Shown here: positions 30,302 to 40,235 of the stretch, piece by piece
How positions within the stretch are numbered: position 1 is the stretch's first letter
Layout: every line of letters starts with the position of its first letter
Position numbers and translations under genes: made by a program
Source of the DNA: Flavobacteriaceae bacterium
GTDB taxonomy: Bacteria > Bacteroidota > Bacteroidia > Flavobacteriales > Flavobacteriaceae
Direction: 5' to 3'
DNA: 63,340 nt
Assembly: GCA_002707745.1 (NCBI GenBank)
Contig: PANU01000028.1
Location: forward strand, 1-63,340
Notes under the pieces: generated by a model
Databases searched by the model: none
Seen by the model: only the letters and a program-made list of their open reading frames with translations
Told to the model about the DNA's origin: nothing

Positions 30302-33031
30302 CTACAGCTCATATTTCACCACCAACATTAAAATACGGGGCAAAACAAAATATTGAGAGGTGGTATTAAACTGCTCGTTAAAACTATCCTGGTTGGTAAA
30401 CTCAGTATTAAGCAGGTTGTCTGCTTGTAGTTTAAATTCCCACGGACTGTCGCCTTTTTGGTAATATAAATTGGCATTTACAAACGAGTAATTATTTTCT
30501 ACCGTGTTATTAGTATCACTATAATTATAATAGTCCCACTCCGCGCTTAGTGTAAAGTCTTTTAAAAAATTAATATCCACATTGGCATAGGGTCGCTGGG
30601 TATAAAAGGTTTGTTCACGGCCTCCGTTGTTATAGTCGTTTATGGAAAGTCGATATCCAACTTCAAAATTTGGCCAATCCCTAAAGCTACTTCTAATGCT
30701 ACCATTATAACTTTGGGTAAAGCTTTCACTTTCTGTTACCACATTATTAATAAGGTTATTGGATGTACTTAAAGATGCATTTGCCTGCAATGAAAACTGT
30801 AATTTTTTTATGCGTTTACTAAAACGTCCAAAACCAGAAAATGTCTCATCGGGGAAATTACTATCTATATTAAACGGGCTACTTACCTGATTAATAGCAA
30901 TAATTTCAGTATTATTCTTGAAGTTATTAATTGTACGCGAATAACTTACATTACCACTCACGTTGGTGTAATTAAACAGATTAAAGCTGAAATACGTTAA
31001 ATTATACGTATGGGCCAAGGAATTTTCCAGGTTTCTGTTTCCACGGAACAGGCGGTTATAATTATTGAAAACAAAAGCCTCTGCATAGTCGTTTACATCG
31101 GTATATTGTGCCGAGATAGCATAGTTAAACCGGAGGCTCTCGCTCTTTTTAATATTCCATATTGCATTAAAATCTGGTAAAACATTCCATTCGTTTTGGG
31201 TGTTTTCGGTTCCAAGCTGGCTGTCGTTCAAATTGTAATTATGAACTGTTGCTCCCGGAGTAAAAATAAATTGTCCTGTTTTCAGTTTGTAATGCAATCC
31301 TAAAAACACATCGGTAAAGGTGTAGTTTACGTCGTTTCGCAACGAAAGATTCTCCCCGTTAATTGTTGGTGTTTCGTTAAAGGCAAGCTGGTTTCCGTTG
31401 TCCAGCACCTGAAAGATACTACTATCAAATAACTGATTGCTATAGGTGCTTCCTAAGGTAACATTAAGGTTACTGGTATTGTTAAGCACATAATAATAAT
31501 CTACTTTGGCATCCAGCTTATTGGTAATGATATTTTTTTGCTGGTTGGTATTAAAACGATTTTGCAACGTATCTGCCGGAATAATTCCTGCAAAAGGCAA
31601 AATATCGGTAATTGCATTGTAAAAGGGGTCTTCATCCTGATATAAATGCTGCACTTGTGCTGCAAATATGTTTTTATCGTTTAAGGTATAATAAGCATTC
31701 ACATTTTGATTAATGGAGGCTGGTTTATTCTCCTTATTTTCTTCAATATCATTTGTTACAGAGTCAAATTGCGATAACGTATTTGCATTTTCGGTTTGTT
31801 TGGAGGTTTTTACCAACGCATCGTAATCTATTTGCAAATTGGTATTAGGCTTGTAAACCCCACTTAGCTTTAACATAGCCAACTGGCTGCGCTGGTCTGT
31901 AGTACTGGAGGTATTCTCGGTAGCTCCGGAGGCAATGTATTGCCTAATTGAATTGGTAACAATATTGGTGCGGTTATCCGAAAGAATTCCAAAACCACTA
32001 AGATCTAAGGTATTGGAAGCTTTCCAGCTGAAATTTCCTGCAACAAATTTGGTTTCTATTTCATTGGCACGGTTATTTTGCGCCACGGCAAAACCAAGAT
32101 CACTTTCTGAAACATTAAAGCGTGTCCCTCCGCCGCTATTAAAATTCCTAAAACCGCCGGTAAAGTTGAAATAATCCCGAAATGTAAAAGGAACTTCCCC
32201 TATATTATTAAAATCTGTAATAAAATTTAAACTGTATTTTGGACTGTAGTAAAATAGTTTTGGGTGTGCTAAATACCCAAAATCCTCTTCATTTATAGTC
32301 CCGCCACCTGCGGCCACTTCTCCAAACCAAAAGTTCTTTTTGCCTTCTTTCAACTTAATATTTATGGCCACATTATCCTGGTCGTTCCCCAGGCCGCGCA
32401 TTTGGCCCACTTCGTTGTAATTACGAAGTACTTCAACTTTATCCACCGCATCGGCAGGAATGTTTTTGGTCGCCAACTTGGAGTCTCCATCAAAAAAATC
32501 TTTTCCCTCCACCATTACTTTGGAAACAGTTTTACCTTCTACTTGTATTTCGCCATCGTCGTTTACTTCAACACCGGGGAGTTTTTTCATTACATCGCCC
32601 AACTTTCTTTCGTCGCCCGTAGTAAAGCTATCGGCATTATATACAATAGTGTCGCCTTTAACGGTTACAGGCATTTCGTAGGTAATTTCTACGCCATCTA
32701 ATTGGTCTGCGAGGGATTCAAGAATAAAGTCTAAGGTTTTGTCCTCATCGTCTTCAGCAACCACCACAGCTTTTTCTTGCGTGGAATATCCCAAAAAACT
32801 TGCTTTTAAGGTGTAGGTTTCACCTTTGGGCAGATCTAACTGGTACATTCCCTTTTCGTTAGAAATGGCGTACGATTCTATGGCACCGCTACTTGTTACG
32901 GTAGCAACCACGTTGGCAAATTCTAAGGTTTGAGAAACAGTGTCTTTTATTACCCCGCGTACTTTAATACTTTGGGCGGTTAAGGTACTAATACAGCATA
33001 GCAATAATATTGCGGGTAGTAGTTTTTTCAT
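30302..33031 (-). CDS. Outer-membrane beta-barrel protein with carboxypeptidase-like and plug domains
   Basis: 909 residues. Signal peptide ending in TLTAQS, a carboxypeptidase-regulatory-like domain (VRGVIKDTVSQTLEFANVVA), a plug-like domain (VKGDTIVYNADSF, KKLPGVEVNDDGEIQVEGKTVSKVMVEGKDFF) and a long barrel. This is the family often found beside GLPGLI proteins in Bacteroidetes. It resembles TonB-dependent receptors, but I see no TonB box and there is no SusD partner. Two GLPGLI genes lie on the same strand 3-5 kb upstream, separated by a T9SS gene on the opposite strand. Substrate unknown. Confidence 0.88.
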   Translation of the reverse strand: MKKLLPAILLLCCISTLTAQSIKVRGVIKDTVSQTLEFANVVATVTSSGAIESYAISNEKGMYQLDLPKGETYTLKASFLGYSTQEKAVVVAEDDEDKTLDFILESLADQLDGVEITYEMPVTVKGDTIVYNADSFTTGDERKLGDVMKKLPGVEVNDDGEIQVEGKTVSKVMVEGKDFFDGDSKLATKNIPADAVDKVEVLRNYNEVGQMRGLGNDQDNVAINIKLKEGKKNFWFGEVAAGGGTINEEDFGYLAHPKLFYYSPKYSLNFITDFNNIGEVPFTFRDYFNFTGGFRNFNSGGGTRFNVSESDLGFAVAQNNRANEIETKFVAGNFSWKASNTLDLSGFGILSDNRTNIVTNSIRQYIASGATENTSSTTDQRSQLAMLKLSGVYKPNTNLQIDYDALVKTSKQTENANTLSQFDSVTNDIEENKENKPASINQNVNAYYTLNDKNIFAAQVQHLYQDEDPFYNAITDILPFAGIIPADTLQNRFNTNQQKNIITNKLDAKVDYYYVLNNTSNLNVTLGSTYSNQLFDSSIFQVLDNGNQLAFNETPTINGENLSLRNDVNYTFTDVFLGLHYKLKTGQFIFTPGATVHNYNLNDSQLGTENTQNEWNVLPDFNAIWNIKKSESLRFNYAISAQYTDVNDYAEAFVFNNYNRLFRGNRNLENSLAHTYNLTYFSFNLFNYTNVSGNVSYSRTINNFKNNTEIIAINQVSSPFNIDSNFPDETFSGFGRFSKRIKKLQFSLQANASLSTSNNLINNVVTESESFTQSYNGSIRSSFRDWPNFEVGYRLSINDYNNGGREQTFYTQRPYANVDINFLKDFTLSAEWDYYNYSDTNNTVENNYSFVNANLYYQKGDSPWEFKLQADNLLNTEFTNQDSFNEQFNTTSQYFVLPRILMLVVKYEL

Positions 33032-33349
33032 AGTTAGTTGAAAATTTTCTTTGATAATTCTTTCTATAAGGCTGAAAGATATGCAGCTAATTGTTTAAAA
33101 ACTGCTTTTGTATTAGTACTAAAAGTATTGTTTTGTTACACTTCTAAAAACAATTAATAAACCAGTTTTAGTTTTACCATTGGTTAATCTTCAAAAAAAA
33201 TGTATTCAAGTTCTTAGAATTTAATGTAGGGTTCGGTAATACTTATAATAAAAAATAAAATTTTAACATTTCACATTAAATTTTATGTTTTCTTTGTTTT
33301 TTGACACACCTCAAAAAGCTTAAAGCTTATACTCTTAAATAAACATATT
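33032..33349. other. Divergent intergenic region, 318 bases
   Basis: Strongly AT-rich spacer between the barrel gene and the PKD/T9SS gene, which are transcribed away from each other, so both promoters should lie here. I find no full TTTG/TAnnTTTG pair on either strand. A small palindrome AAGCTTAAAGCTT is near 33317. No gene is seen. Confidence 0.5.
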
Positions 33350-36145
33350 ATGTTGTGTTCCTATTCAAAAATACTTTTATTATGTGTACTACTCACAAAC
33401 ACAATAATACTTGCTCAAGGCGAAGCAAATATCTGGTATTTTGGAGAAAACGCAGGTCTTGATTTTAATTCTGGGTCGCCTGTAGCCTTACTTGATGGGC
33501 AGTTAGACACTTTTGAAGGGTGTGCAACCATATCTAATCCAGAGGGAAGCCTTTTATTTTATACCGATGGTATTACCGTGTGGGATAAAACCCATGTAGT
33601 CATGCCAAACGGCACAGGACTCTCAGGAAACTCATCCAGTACCCAATCTGCCATTGTAGTACCCAGACCTGATTTTCCCGACATCTACTATATATTTGCT
33701 GTAGATGCACAAGCGGGATCAAATGGCTTAACATATTCTGAGGTTGACTTATCCTTGAATGGTGGGAATGGTGCCGTAACGGCAATTAAAAACGTTCCCC
33801 TTGCCACTCCAACCACCGAAAAAATTACCGCTATTGAACAAGCCAATGGAATAGATTTTTGGGTTGTCGGTCACAGATGGGATTCAAACGAATTTATAAC
33901 TTTTGAAGTTACTGCTGCCGGAGTTAATACAACCCCCATTGTAAGTGCTACAGGACAAGTACATACTGGGGATAATGATGGTGCTATAGGATATATGAAA
34001 ATTTCGCCAAATGGTGAAAAATTAGCTCTTGCAAAAACATATGAGAACTCATTTGTAGAGTTATTTGATTTTGATACTGTTACCGGTATTATTTCTAATC
34101 CCATCTTTATAACTGGTATTTTTCAAACCGAGCTTGAAGGTCCTTATGGTATAGAATTTTCTCCTAATAGCAATCTATTATACATTTCTGATGTAAATGC
34201 TTTCGCAAATACAATAGTCCACCAACTGGACATAACATTCAATAATGCAACTGACATTATTAATTCAGACTCCATTCTATACAATGGTCAGAATTTTATT
34301 GCTGCTATTCAATTAGCTCCAGATGGAAAAATATATTTAGCAAATGCTTACCTCCCCTTTTTAGATGTTATTGAAAGTCCTAATGAAATTGGAGCAGCTG
34401 CAGGATATAGCAATCAAGCTATTGACCTCAATGGTAGATTTTCAGTATTTGGTCTCCCTCCATTTATTCAATCATTTTTTAATTTTGATTTTACTGCAGA
34501 AAACTTATGTGCGGGAAATGAAACGGAATTTACTTTAGAAACCAATGAAGACATTATTTCGGTACTATGGGTTTTTGGAGATGGGAGCACCTCTACTGAT
34601 CAGAATCCCACGCATACTTATGCAGCTGCGGGAACCTATACTGTAACAGTTACTGTAAACACCCAAAACAATACCCGAACAATTTCTGATGAAATAACAA
34701 TTTTTGACACTCCTGTTGCAAACAAAATTTCTGATTATTTCTTGTGTGACGACAGCTCCAATGATATGATGGAAGAATTTGACCTAAATACAAAAATTCC
34801 TGAAGTGTTGGGCAACCAATCAGCCGCTCTGTATGAAGTAGCGTTTTATGAAAATCTATCAGATGCAGAGAACGATATAAATAGATTGTCACTTTTATAT
34901 ACCAATACTATTAATAACCAGGAGATCTTTGCCAGAATATTTACTATTGAAAATAATGACTGTAATGCTATAACGAGTTTTCTTCTCATTGTAACAGATC
35001 CTCCCATTGCAAATGAGGTTTCTGATTTTATTGTCTGCGATGACAGTTCGGGTGACATGATCGAGCAATTTGATTTAAACAATAAAATCCCTGAAGTCTT
35101 GGGAGGTCAATCCCCTACGCTCTATGAGGTAGCATTTTATGAAAATCTATCAGATGCTGAAATCGATATAAATAGATTGCCACTTCTATATACCAACATC
35201 ACAAATAATCAAGAAATTTTTGCAAGGATATACACTATTGATGATGCTGATTGTTTTGAAATTACCAGCTTTTTATTAAGTGTAATAGAACCTCCTATTG
35301 CAAACAACGTTGCAGATGTGGAACTGTGCAACGACAACGAACCAATTAACCTGGAGCAGTTTAACGATGACGTGCTGGGACAACAATCTTCAGCAGAGCA
35401 TACAATAACTTTCCATATTTCACAAGAAGACGCAGATAATGATACGGGAGCACTTCCATTAATTTATCAACCCATTTCAAATCCAGAACAGATCTTTGTG
35501 AGGATCGAAAGGGTTACAGATAGCTTTTGTTATGCTACAACCTCCTTTTTCATAACACTTGGCGAAGAGGTTGAAGCCTTTGAACCAGAGGCATTAACAC
35601 TTTGCGATGATGCTACGCTAGATGAAATTGAGGTATTTGATCTTTCACTACAAAATGAGATGATTATAAATGGACAAACAGGCACATACACCATCACATA
35701 TTATACTTCGCAGATAGATGCTACCAGTGGGAGTAATCCAATTAGCAATCAATACACGAATACATCGAATCCACAAACTATTTTCGCCAGGATTGGAGAC
35801 AGCAACAATCCATTTTGTTTTGCTACAACATCGTTCCAACTAATCGTCGAAGATTGTGAATTTTTTATCCCTCAAGGATTTTCACCTAATAATGATGGAC
35901 TAAACGACGTGTTTGAAATAAGTGGACTCAATAAATTTGAAGGATATGAACTTCAAATTTATAATAGATATGGGCAGTTAATTTACAATGGCACTAATGA
36001 ACAGGGATTCTGGAATGGTATACCTAATTACGGGTTATGGAATCGAGACAATTTAGTACCCGTTGGAACATATTATTATGTTCTATTTCTCAACAATCCC
36101 GAAGTCACAGAAAGCCATACAGGAAATGTGTATGTAAATTATTAA
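33350..36145 (+). CDS. PKD-domain surface protein with gliding motility-associated C-terminal (T9SS type B) domain
   Basis: 931 residues. Signal peptide (ending near ILAQGE), an N-terminal propeller-like half (NIWYFGENAGLDFNSGSP), a PKD domain around residue 400-450 (WVFGDGSTSTDQNPTHTYAAAGTYTVTV), and four degenerate repeats of about 95 residues from ~455 to ~840 (LCDDSS..., EVAFYENLSDAE, QEIFARI). The end is the type B sorting domain (FIPQGFSPNNDGLNDVFEI, LQIYNRYGQLIYNG, GTYYYVLFLN). It is exported by T9SS to the cell surface or medium. It interrupts the barrel/GLPGLI group on the opposite strand. Confidence 0.92.
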   Translation: MLCSYSKILLLCVLLTNTIILAQGEANIWYFGENAGLDFNSGSPVALLDGQLDTFEGCATISNPEGSLLFYTDGITVWDKTHVVMPNGTGLSGNSSSTQSAIVVPRPDFPDIYYIFAVDAQAGSNGLTYSEVDLSLNGGNGAVTAIKNVPLATPTTEKITAIEQANGIDFWVVGHRWDSNEFITFEVTAAGVNTTPIVSATGQVHTGDNDGAIGYMKISPNGEKLALAKTYENSFVELFDFDTVTGIISNPIFITGIFQTELEGPYGIEFSPNSNLLYISDVNAFANTIVHQLDITFNNATDIINSDSILYNGQNFIAAIQLAPDGKIYLANAYLPFLDVIESPNEIGAAAGYSNQAIDLNGRFSVFGLPPFIQSFFNFDFTAENLCAGNETEFTLETNEDIISVLWVFGDGSTSTDQNPTHTYAAAGTYTVTVTVNTQNNTRTISDEITIFDTPVANKISDYFLCDDSSNDMMEEFDLNTKIPEVLGNQSAALYEVAFYENLSDAENDINRLSLLYTNTINNQEIFARIFTIENNDCNAITSFLLIVTDPPIANEVSDFIVCDDSSGDMIEQFDLNNKIPEVLGGQSPTLYEVAFYENLSDAEIDINRLPLLYTNITNNQEIFARIYTIDDADCFEITSFLLSVIEPPIANNVADVELCNDNEPINLEQFNDDVLGQQSSAEHTITFHISQEDADNDTGALPLIYQPISNPEQIFVRIERVTDSFCYATTSFFITLGEEVEAFEPEALTLCDDATLDEIEVFDLSLQNEMIINGQTGTYTITYYTSQIDATSGSNPISNQYTNTSNPQTIFARIGDSNNPFCFATTSFQLIVEDCEFFIPQGFSPNNDGLNDVFEISGLNKFEGYELQIYNRYGQLIYNGTNEQGFWNGIPNYGLWNRDNLVPVGTYYYVLFLNNPEVTESHTGNVYVNY
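34710..35860 (+). repeat. Tandem ~290-bp coding repeats in the T9SS type B protein
   Basis: Four units start near 34710, 35000, 35291 and 35570. Units 1 and 2 are nearly identical (for example EVAFYENLSDAE, NQEIFARI in both), while units 3 and 4 have drifted, which points to a recent duplication of the first two. Confidence 0.75.
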
Positions 36146-36173
36146 AGCTGTTTTTATAGACTAAACAAATCTA

Positions 36174-37100
36174 TTAAAATCCTCCACGTCTTCCGCCACG
36201 GCCTCCACTGCCCCGGAAATTTTCACGCATCTCATCCATTTTTTCTTTTACAATTTTATTGTATTCCTCGCGAGTTACTTCGTCGCCTTTTTCGGGCGCT
36301 TCAATTTTGTCTCCTGCTTTGGTGCTTAACACTATTTTGGAACATAAAATGGTGGTTCGGTGCATCGTCATTTCTAAAATTAACCCTGGCAATCCGGCAT
36401 ATTCGCCTGGACCGTTACTTACGGGGATTTGAGGAGTGAACCATGCCGTAACTTCAATTTCTTTAGGCACTTCAATATCGTTCATTGGGTCGTTCTCATC
36501 CTTCTTTTTATCAGTAGTAGTTTCTTCCCCCGTATATTTAATATCATCTGTATCGCCAGCTTCCTCTTCCTTTTTATCACCCTTTTTCTTATCGTTATCC
36601 CTGCTTCTTCTTCGTGCCATACTAAGGTCGTTTTCATCAATCTTTTTAATGGCAGTGGCTTTTACGGCAAGATATTGCCCAATCATTTTCTTTTCATCGG
36701 TCACGTTCCAATCAAGGTTTGTAATGGTGTCATTAATTAAAAACTGTTTTCCAAAAAACTCGCGCTCTTCCAGAATCTGATTTTTTTCCAGATTTTTATA
36801 CTGTACTCCTGCCGAAAAACTATTCATCATCATTCCGAAACCTCCTCCTGCACCTGTCTCTAGTTTTTCTTCTTCTTTGTAAATAGATTCATTCTTGTTG
36901 AAAGTAAGGATATAGGTTTTTTCAAGCATACTCTTCATACGCTCCAGGATCATTTTCTTCATTTGCTCTGTCATTTCCGGACTTCCAAACTCATCCATAT
37001 CTACCGTGGTTTTGGACTCGTAATAGGCTTTTCCACTAATATTCTGTGCAAAAGACACCATCGAAATTAAAGCAATAACTAAAAAAGATAGTAGTTTCAT
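36174..37100 (-). CDS. GLPGLI family protein
   Basis: 308 residues. Signal peptide MKLLSFLVIALISMVSFAQ, then the GLPGLI fold with YAGLPGLILEMTM near residue 245. A charged, low-complexity insert (DNDKKKGDKKEEEAGDTDD, around 165-200) and a Gly/Arg-rich tail (GSGGRGGRRGG) are unusual. Function is unknown; these proteins are periplasmic or outer-membrane-associated and accompany barrel proteins like the one at 30302. The second GLPGLI gene is 88 bases upstream. Confidence 0.9.
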   Translation of the reverse strand: MKLLSFLVIALISMVSFAQNISGKAYYESKTTVDMDEFGSPEMTEQMKKMILERMKSMLEKTYILTFNKNESIYKEEEKLETGAGGGFGMMMNSFSAGVQYKNLEKNQILEEREFFGKQFLINDTITNLDWNVTDEKKMIGQYLAVKATAIKKIDENDLSMARRRSRDNDKKKGDKKEEEAGDTDDIKYTGEETTTDKKKDENDPMNDIEVPKEIEVTAWFTPQIPVSNGPGEYAGLPGLILEMTMHRTTILCSKIVLSTKAGDKIEAPEKGDEVTREEYNKIVKEKMDEMRENFRGSGGRGGRRGGF

Positions 37101-37188
37101 AATAACAATTTTAATAGTGTTAAGTTAGTACCAAGTTTTGGCTTTTGTTACAGAATACTTGGACTATTTTAAAAAAGCAAAGTTTAAT

Positions 37189-38016
37189 TTAACCCCCTAT
37201 TTTAATAGAAAAATTATTTCCGTCACCATTTTTACGACCATCGCTCTGAAAGCGTTCCATCATTTCCTTTGTCTTCTTTTCTTGAATTTCATCAAACTCC
37301 GCTTGTGTAACTTTCTTCCCTTTTTTGGGAACTTCAATTGTCACTTCTTCTTTTGGGTTCAGCACGATTTTAGAACAGAGAATAGTAAGGTCACCATCTT
37401 CCACCTGTAAAATTAATCCTGGCAAGCCCCAGTAAGTATCGGGACCGTGTTGTACGGGAAGGTCTAAAGTATACCAAGCGGTTGTAGTTACCAGTTTCGT
37501 AACTTCAATAAGGCTATCACTTTCTGAGGTCATTTGTTTTTCGGTTACTTCTCTACTCTTGGTGGCTTTAAAACACGTATAATCACCAATGTTCCTGGTC
37601 TCTTTTTCGAGGATCCATGCTGGTTTTTCGAGGGCATCTTTAATTAAAAAAACTTTTCCACTTATTTCGGTTTCGTTGGCATATTCCTTTTGAGGTAGAT
37701 TTCTATACAAAACATCCGCTCCTCCCGAAACCACAATGCTAATGCCTCCGGCTGTTTGTGGGGCGGGTGCATCCAGGCTTTCAACTTCTTCATAAATAGA
37801 TTCATCTTTATTGAAGGTCAATGTATATTCTTTCTGAAATTGCTTCCGCAGTTGTGCTGCAATCTGTTCTTTCATAGCATCGTTCATGCCGTCACCCTCC
37901 ATGTCCAGGTCAACTTTACGGTCGGTTTTATATGTGGCGATGCCTTCAAATTTTTGAGCAGTTGCTACTGTAGCAACACTTAGCAATACAATTACGAGAA
38001 GTATAATGTTTTTCAT
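37189..38016 (-). CDS. GLPGLI family protein
   Basis: 275 residues from the ATG at 38016 (MKNIILLVIVLLSVATVATA signal peptide); a start 21 codons upstream would put extra residues ahead of the signal peptide. Contains TYWGLPGLILQVEDGDLTIL. Same fold and similar start/end sequence as the neighbouring GLPGLI protein (KEYTLTFNKDESIYEE, KIVLNPKEEVTIEVPKKG), so the two come from a tandem duplication. Confidence 0.9.
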   Translation of the reverse strand: MKNIILLVIVLLSVATVATAQKFEGIATYKTDRKVDLDMEGDGMNDAMKEQIAAQLRKQFQKEYTLTFNKDESIYEEVESLDAPAPQTAGGISIVVSGGADVLYRNLPQKEYANETEISGKVFLIKDALEKPAWILEKETRNIGDYTCFKATKSREVTEKQMTSESDSLIEVTKLVTTTAWYTLDLPVQHGPDTYWGLPGLILQVEDGDLTILCSKIVLNPKEEVTIEVPKKGKKVTQAEFDEIQEKKTKEMMERFQSDGRKNGDGNNFSIKIGG

Positions 38017-38111
38017 GATATAAGTTTTGGTTTTATAAACGACTGAAAAAATGTACCAATGTTTCAAACAACTTAGCACACTTTAGCACGTATTTTGTAT
38101 CTTGACACTCT

Positions 38112-38909
38112 ATGCGGTACTTCTTTTTATTTATAATAGTTTTTACTTACCAGCTTTCGGCACAACCTAAAGTTGCTCTTTCAACAGTAGCACTAAACGC
38201 AACTGTTTACATTGGTACAGACGCTTACAAAAATAGCTATTTTATTACCAAAATGGCCTTTTACAAACAAGGACCGGACGGAACTTTTGTTTTTAAGGAT
38301 TTTTCGTTGGGTCCCATCGAAAAAGTAGATCTTATAAATCCTTTAAAAATCATGCTTTTTTACGAGCAGACTAACACGGTTGTTTTTGTCGACAACAGGC
38401 TTAATGAAGTAGAACGGATTACCTTTAACAATGTACCCGAATTTGTTAACATAGGCGCCGCTGGAAATGCCGGCAACAACAGGCTTTGGGTTTTTAATAT
38501 AGACACCCAACAGCTTGAATTATACGATTATCGTTTGCAGCGAAAATTACAGACATCGCTTCCTATTTCAGGAAAACTAACAGCCCTTACAAGTAATTTT
38601 AACTATTGTTACTTGCTTTTTGAAGATAAACTGGCAACCTATAATGTATACGGCAGTTTCTTATCTGAAATACGCATGAACGGGGGCGATTTTATAGTTC
38701 AAAACGATGAGGATGTCTGGGTGGTAAAAAGCAATGAAGTGTTTAGGTATGCCGAACCCGGCTTGCACTCGCCCGAAAAACCTTCTGAAGTAAAAAAAAT
38801 AAAGCTTCCTGAAATAACCGTGAAACAATTGCACCTTACGCAAGATTTCCTGTATATTTATGACGGAAAAACGCTCCATCAATTTACCAATAACCAACCA
38901 AAGAATTAA
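38112..38909 (+). CDS. Exported protein, probable beta-propeller, function unknown
   Basis: 265 residues with a signal peptide (MRYFFLFIIVFTYQLSAQ). The body is built of repeated beta-strand patterns about 40 residues apart (TVVFVDNRLNEVERITF, QLELYDYRLQRKLQ, DEDVWVVKSNEVFRY, DFLYIYDGKTLHQF), as in a propeller. I do not recognise a named family. It ends 4 bases before the deoxynucleoside kinase gene, with which it must be co-transcribed. Confidence 0.75.
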   Translation: MRYFFLFIIVFTYQLSAQPKVALSTVALNATVYIGTDAYKNSYFITKMAFYKQGPDGTFVFKDFSLGPIEKVDLINPLKIMLFYEQTNTVVFVDNRLNEVERITFNNVPEFVNIGAAGNAGNNRLWVFNIDTQQLELYDYRLQRKLQTSLPISGKLTALTSNFNYCYLLFEDKLATYNVYGSFLSEIRMNGGDFIVQNDEDVWVVKSNEVFRYAEPGLHSPEKPSEVKKIKLPEITVKQLHLTQDFLYIYDGKTLHQFTNNQPKN

Positions 38910-38913
38910 GTAC

Positions 38914-39528
38914 ATGCACGTTGCAATTGCAGGAAATATAGGCTCCGGAAAAACCACCCTTACCCGTTTACTTTCAAAACATTACAAATGGAAAGCGCAT
39001 TACGAAGACGTGGAGGACAATCCATACCTGGACGATTTTTACAATAGCATGGCTCGCTGGAGCTTTAACCTTCAAATTTACTTTTTAAACAGCCGTTTCC
39101 GCCAGATTCTGGAAATTAGAGAGCGTGGTAAAAAAGTAATTCAGGATCGCACCATTTATGAAGATGCCTACATATTTGCTCCCAACCTGCACGCCATGGG
39201 ACTTATGACCAATCGGGATTTTGAAAACTACAGGTCCTTGTTCGATTTAATGGAAAGTGTTACCAAAGGGCCCGATTTGCTTATTTACCTTAGAAGTAGC
39301 ATCCCAAACCTTGTGAAACAGATCCACAAACGCGGACGCGAATATGAAAACAGTATTAGTATAGACTACCTTAGCCGTTTGAACGAACGCTACGAAGCCT
39401 GGATACACGAATACGACAAAGGAAATTTACTTATTATAGATGTAGACAACCTGAATTTTGTAGATAAGCCAGAAGATTTAGGAGCCGTTATTAATAAAAT
39501 TGATGCGGAATTACATGGCTTGTTTTAA
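38914..39528 (+). CDS. Deoxynucleoside kinase
   Basis: 204 residues from the ATG at 38914 (MHVAIAGNIGSGKTT); an in-frame start inside the preceding gene is not favoured. P-loop G7-N-I-G-S-G-K-T14, the DRTIYEDAYIFA motif and the lid segment KQIHKRGREYE are those of the dNK/dCK/dGK family. It phosphorylates deoxynucleosides for salvage; specificity cannot be told. Other nucleotide genes (thyA, a nucleoside transporter) lie 15-18 kb away. Confidence 0.9.
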   Translation: MHVAIAGNIGSGKTTLTRLLSKHYKWKAHYEDVEDNPYLDDFYNSMARWSFNLQIYFLNSRFRQILEIRERGKKVIQDRTIYEDAYIFAPNLHAMGLMTNRDFENYRSLFDLMESVTKGPDLLIYLRSSIPNLVKQIHKRGREYENSISIDYLSRLNERYEAWIHEYDKGNLLIIDVDNLNFVDKPEDLGAVINKIDAELHGLF

Positions 39529-39620
39529 TCTTTTCATAGTATTTCCCAACATACTTCCAGTGATGCTTCTTTTATTTTAATTTTATTTAAATTCGTTTTT
39601 TAACAAAATACATTAAACCC

Positions 39621-40139
39621 ATGAAAATTTTTAAATTTCTTTTCATTTCTATTCTTTTTATTACTGTAACCGCCTGTGGCGATGATGACGATGCTGTACC
39701 TGAGGATACTTCTGGTGACCTGATAGGTACTTGGCAAATGACAGACCTTGATTATTCCGGAACATCTTCATCAGAATTTATGGGAACTCCTTTAAATCAA
39801 ACATTCACAGGTTTTGCTAAGGACATTGACTATAGTATCACCTTTACAGAGAATCCCAATGAATTTGAAGGAAATGGAGGGTACACTATTGAGCTTACCA
39901 CTACAACAGGAGGACAAAGCGCTACTATAGACGAAACAGTGAGTGGAGAAGCAAATGGAACATGGGAATTGAATGGGATGAACCTTACCATTACCGCAAA
40001 TGGACAAACGGAAGATCTCGACATTTTAGTTTTAAATGAAAACACGCTTACCTTCACATCGGAAGTAACAGAAACTATCGATGTAAATGGAATTACTTCA
40101 ACCACAAACGTCACAGTAACTTCCAGCTTTACCAGATAA
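39621..40139 (+). CDS. Lipocalin-like lipoprotein with acidic surface-export signal
   Basis: 172 residues. Lipobox ITVTAC (Cys19), followed at once by GDDDDAVPED, an acidic run like the lipoprotein export signals that send Bacteroidetes lipoproteins to the outer face of the outer membrane. The body (DLIGTWQMTDLDY, ANGTWELNGMNLTITANGQ, NTLTFTSEVTE) is a lipocalin-like beta barrel. Ligand unknown. A clear terminator follows. Confidence 0.82.
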   Translation: MKIFKFLFISILFITVTACGDDDDAVPEDTSGDLIGTWQMTDLDYSGTSSSEFMGTPLNQTFTGFAKDIDYSITFTENPNEFEGNGGYTIELTTTTGGQSATIDETVSGEANGTWELNGMNLTITANGQTEDLDILVLNENTLTFTSEVTETIDVNGITSTTNVTVTSSFTR

Positions 40140-40162
40140 TCGCACAAACATATCTTTATATC

Positions 40163-40190
40163 CCCCAGCTATACCAAGCTGGGGTTTTTT
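40163..40190 (+). terminator. Rho-independent terminator after the lipoprotein gene
   Basis: CCCCAGCT / AGCTGGGG form an 8-bp G/C-rich stem around ATACCA, followed by six T. Typical strong terminator, ahead of ppk1. Confidence 0.9.
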
Positions 40191-40235
40191 ATATCTAAAA
40201 ACTTAACATTTCAGCAACACACAAAGGGAGTGTAA

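Noticed and set aside
30302-33031. Barrel gene as SusC of a polysaccharide utilisation locus
   Set aside because: No SusD, glycoside hydrolase or sulfatase gene is nearby; GLPGLI neighbours fit another barrel family.
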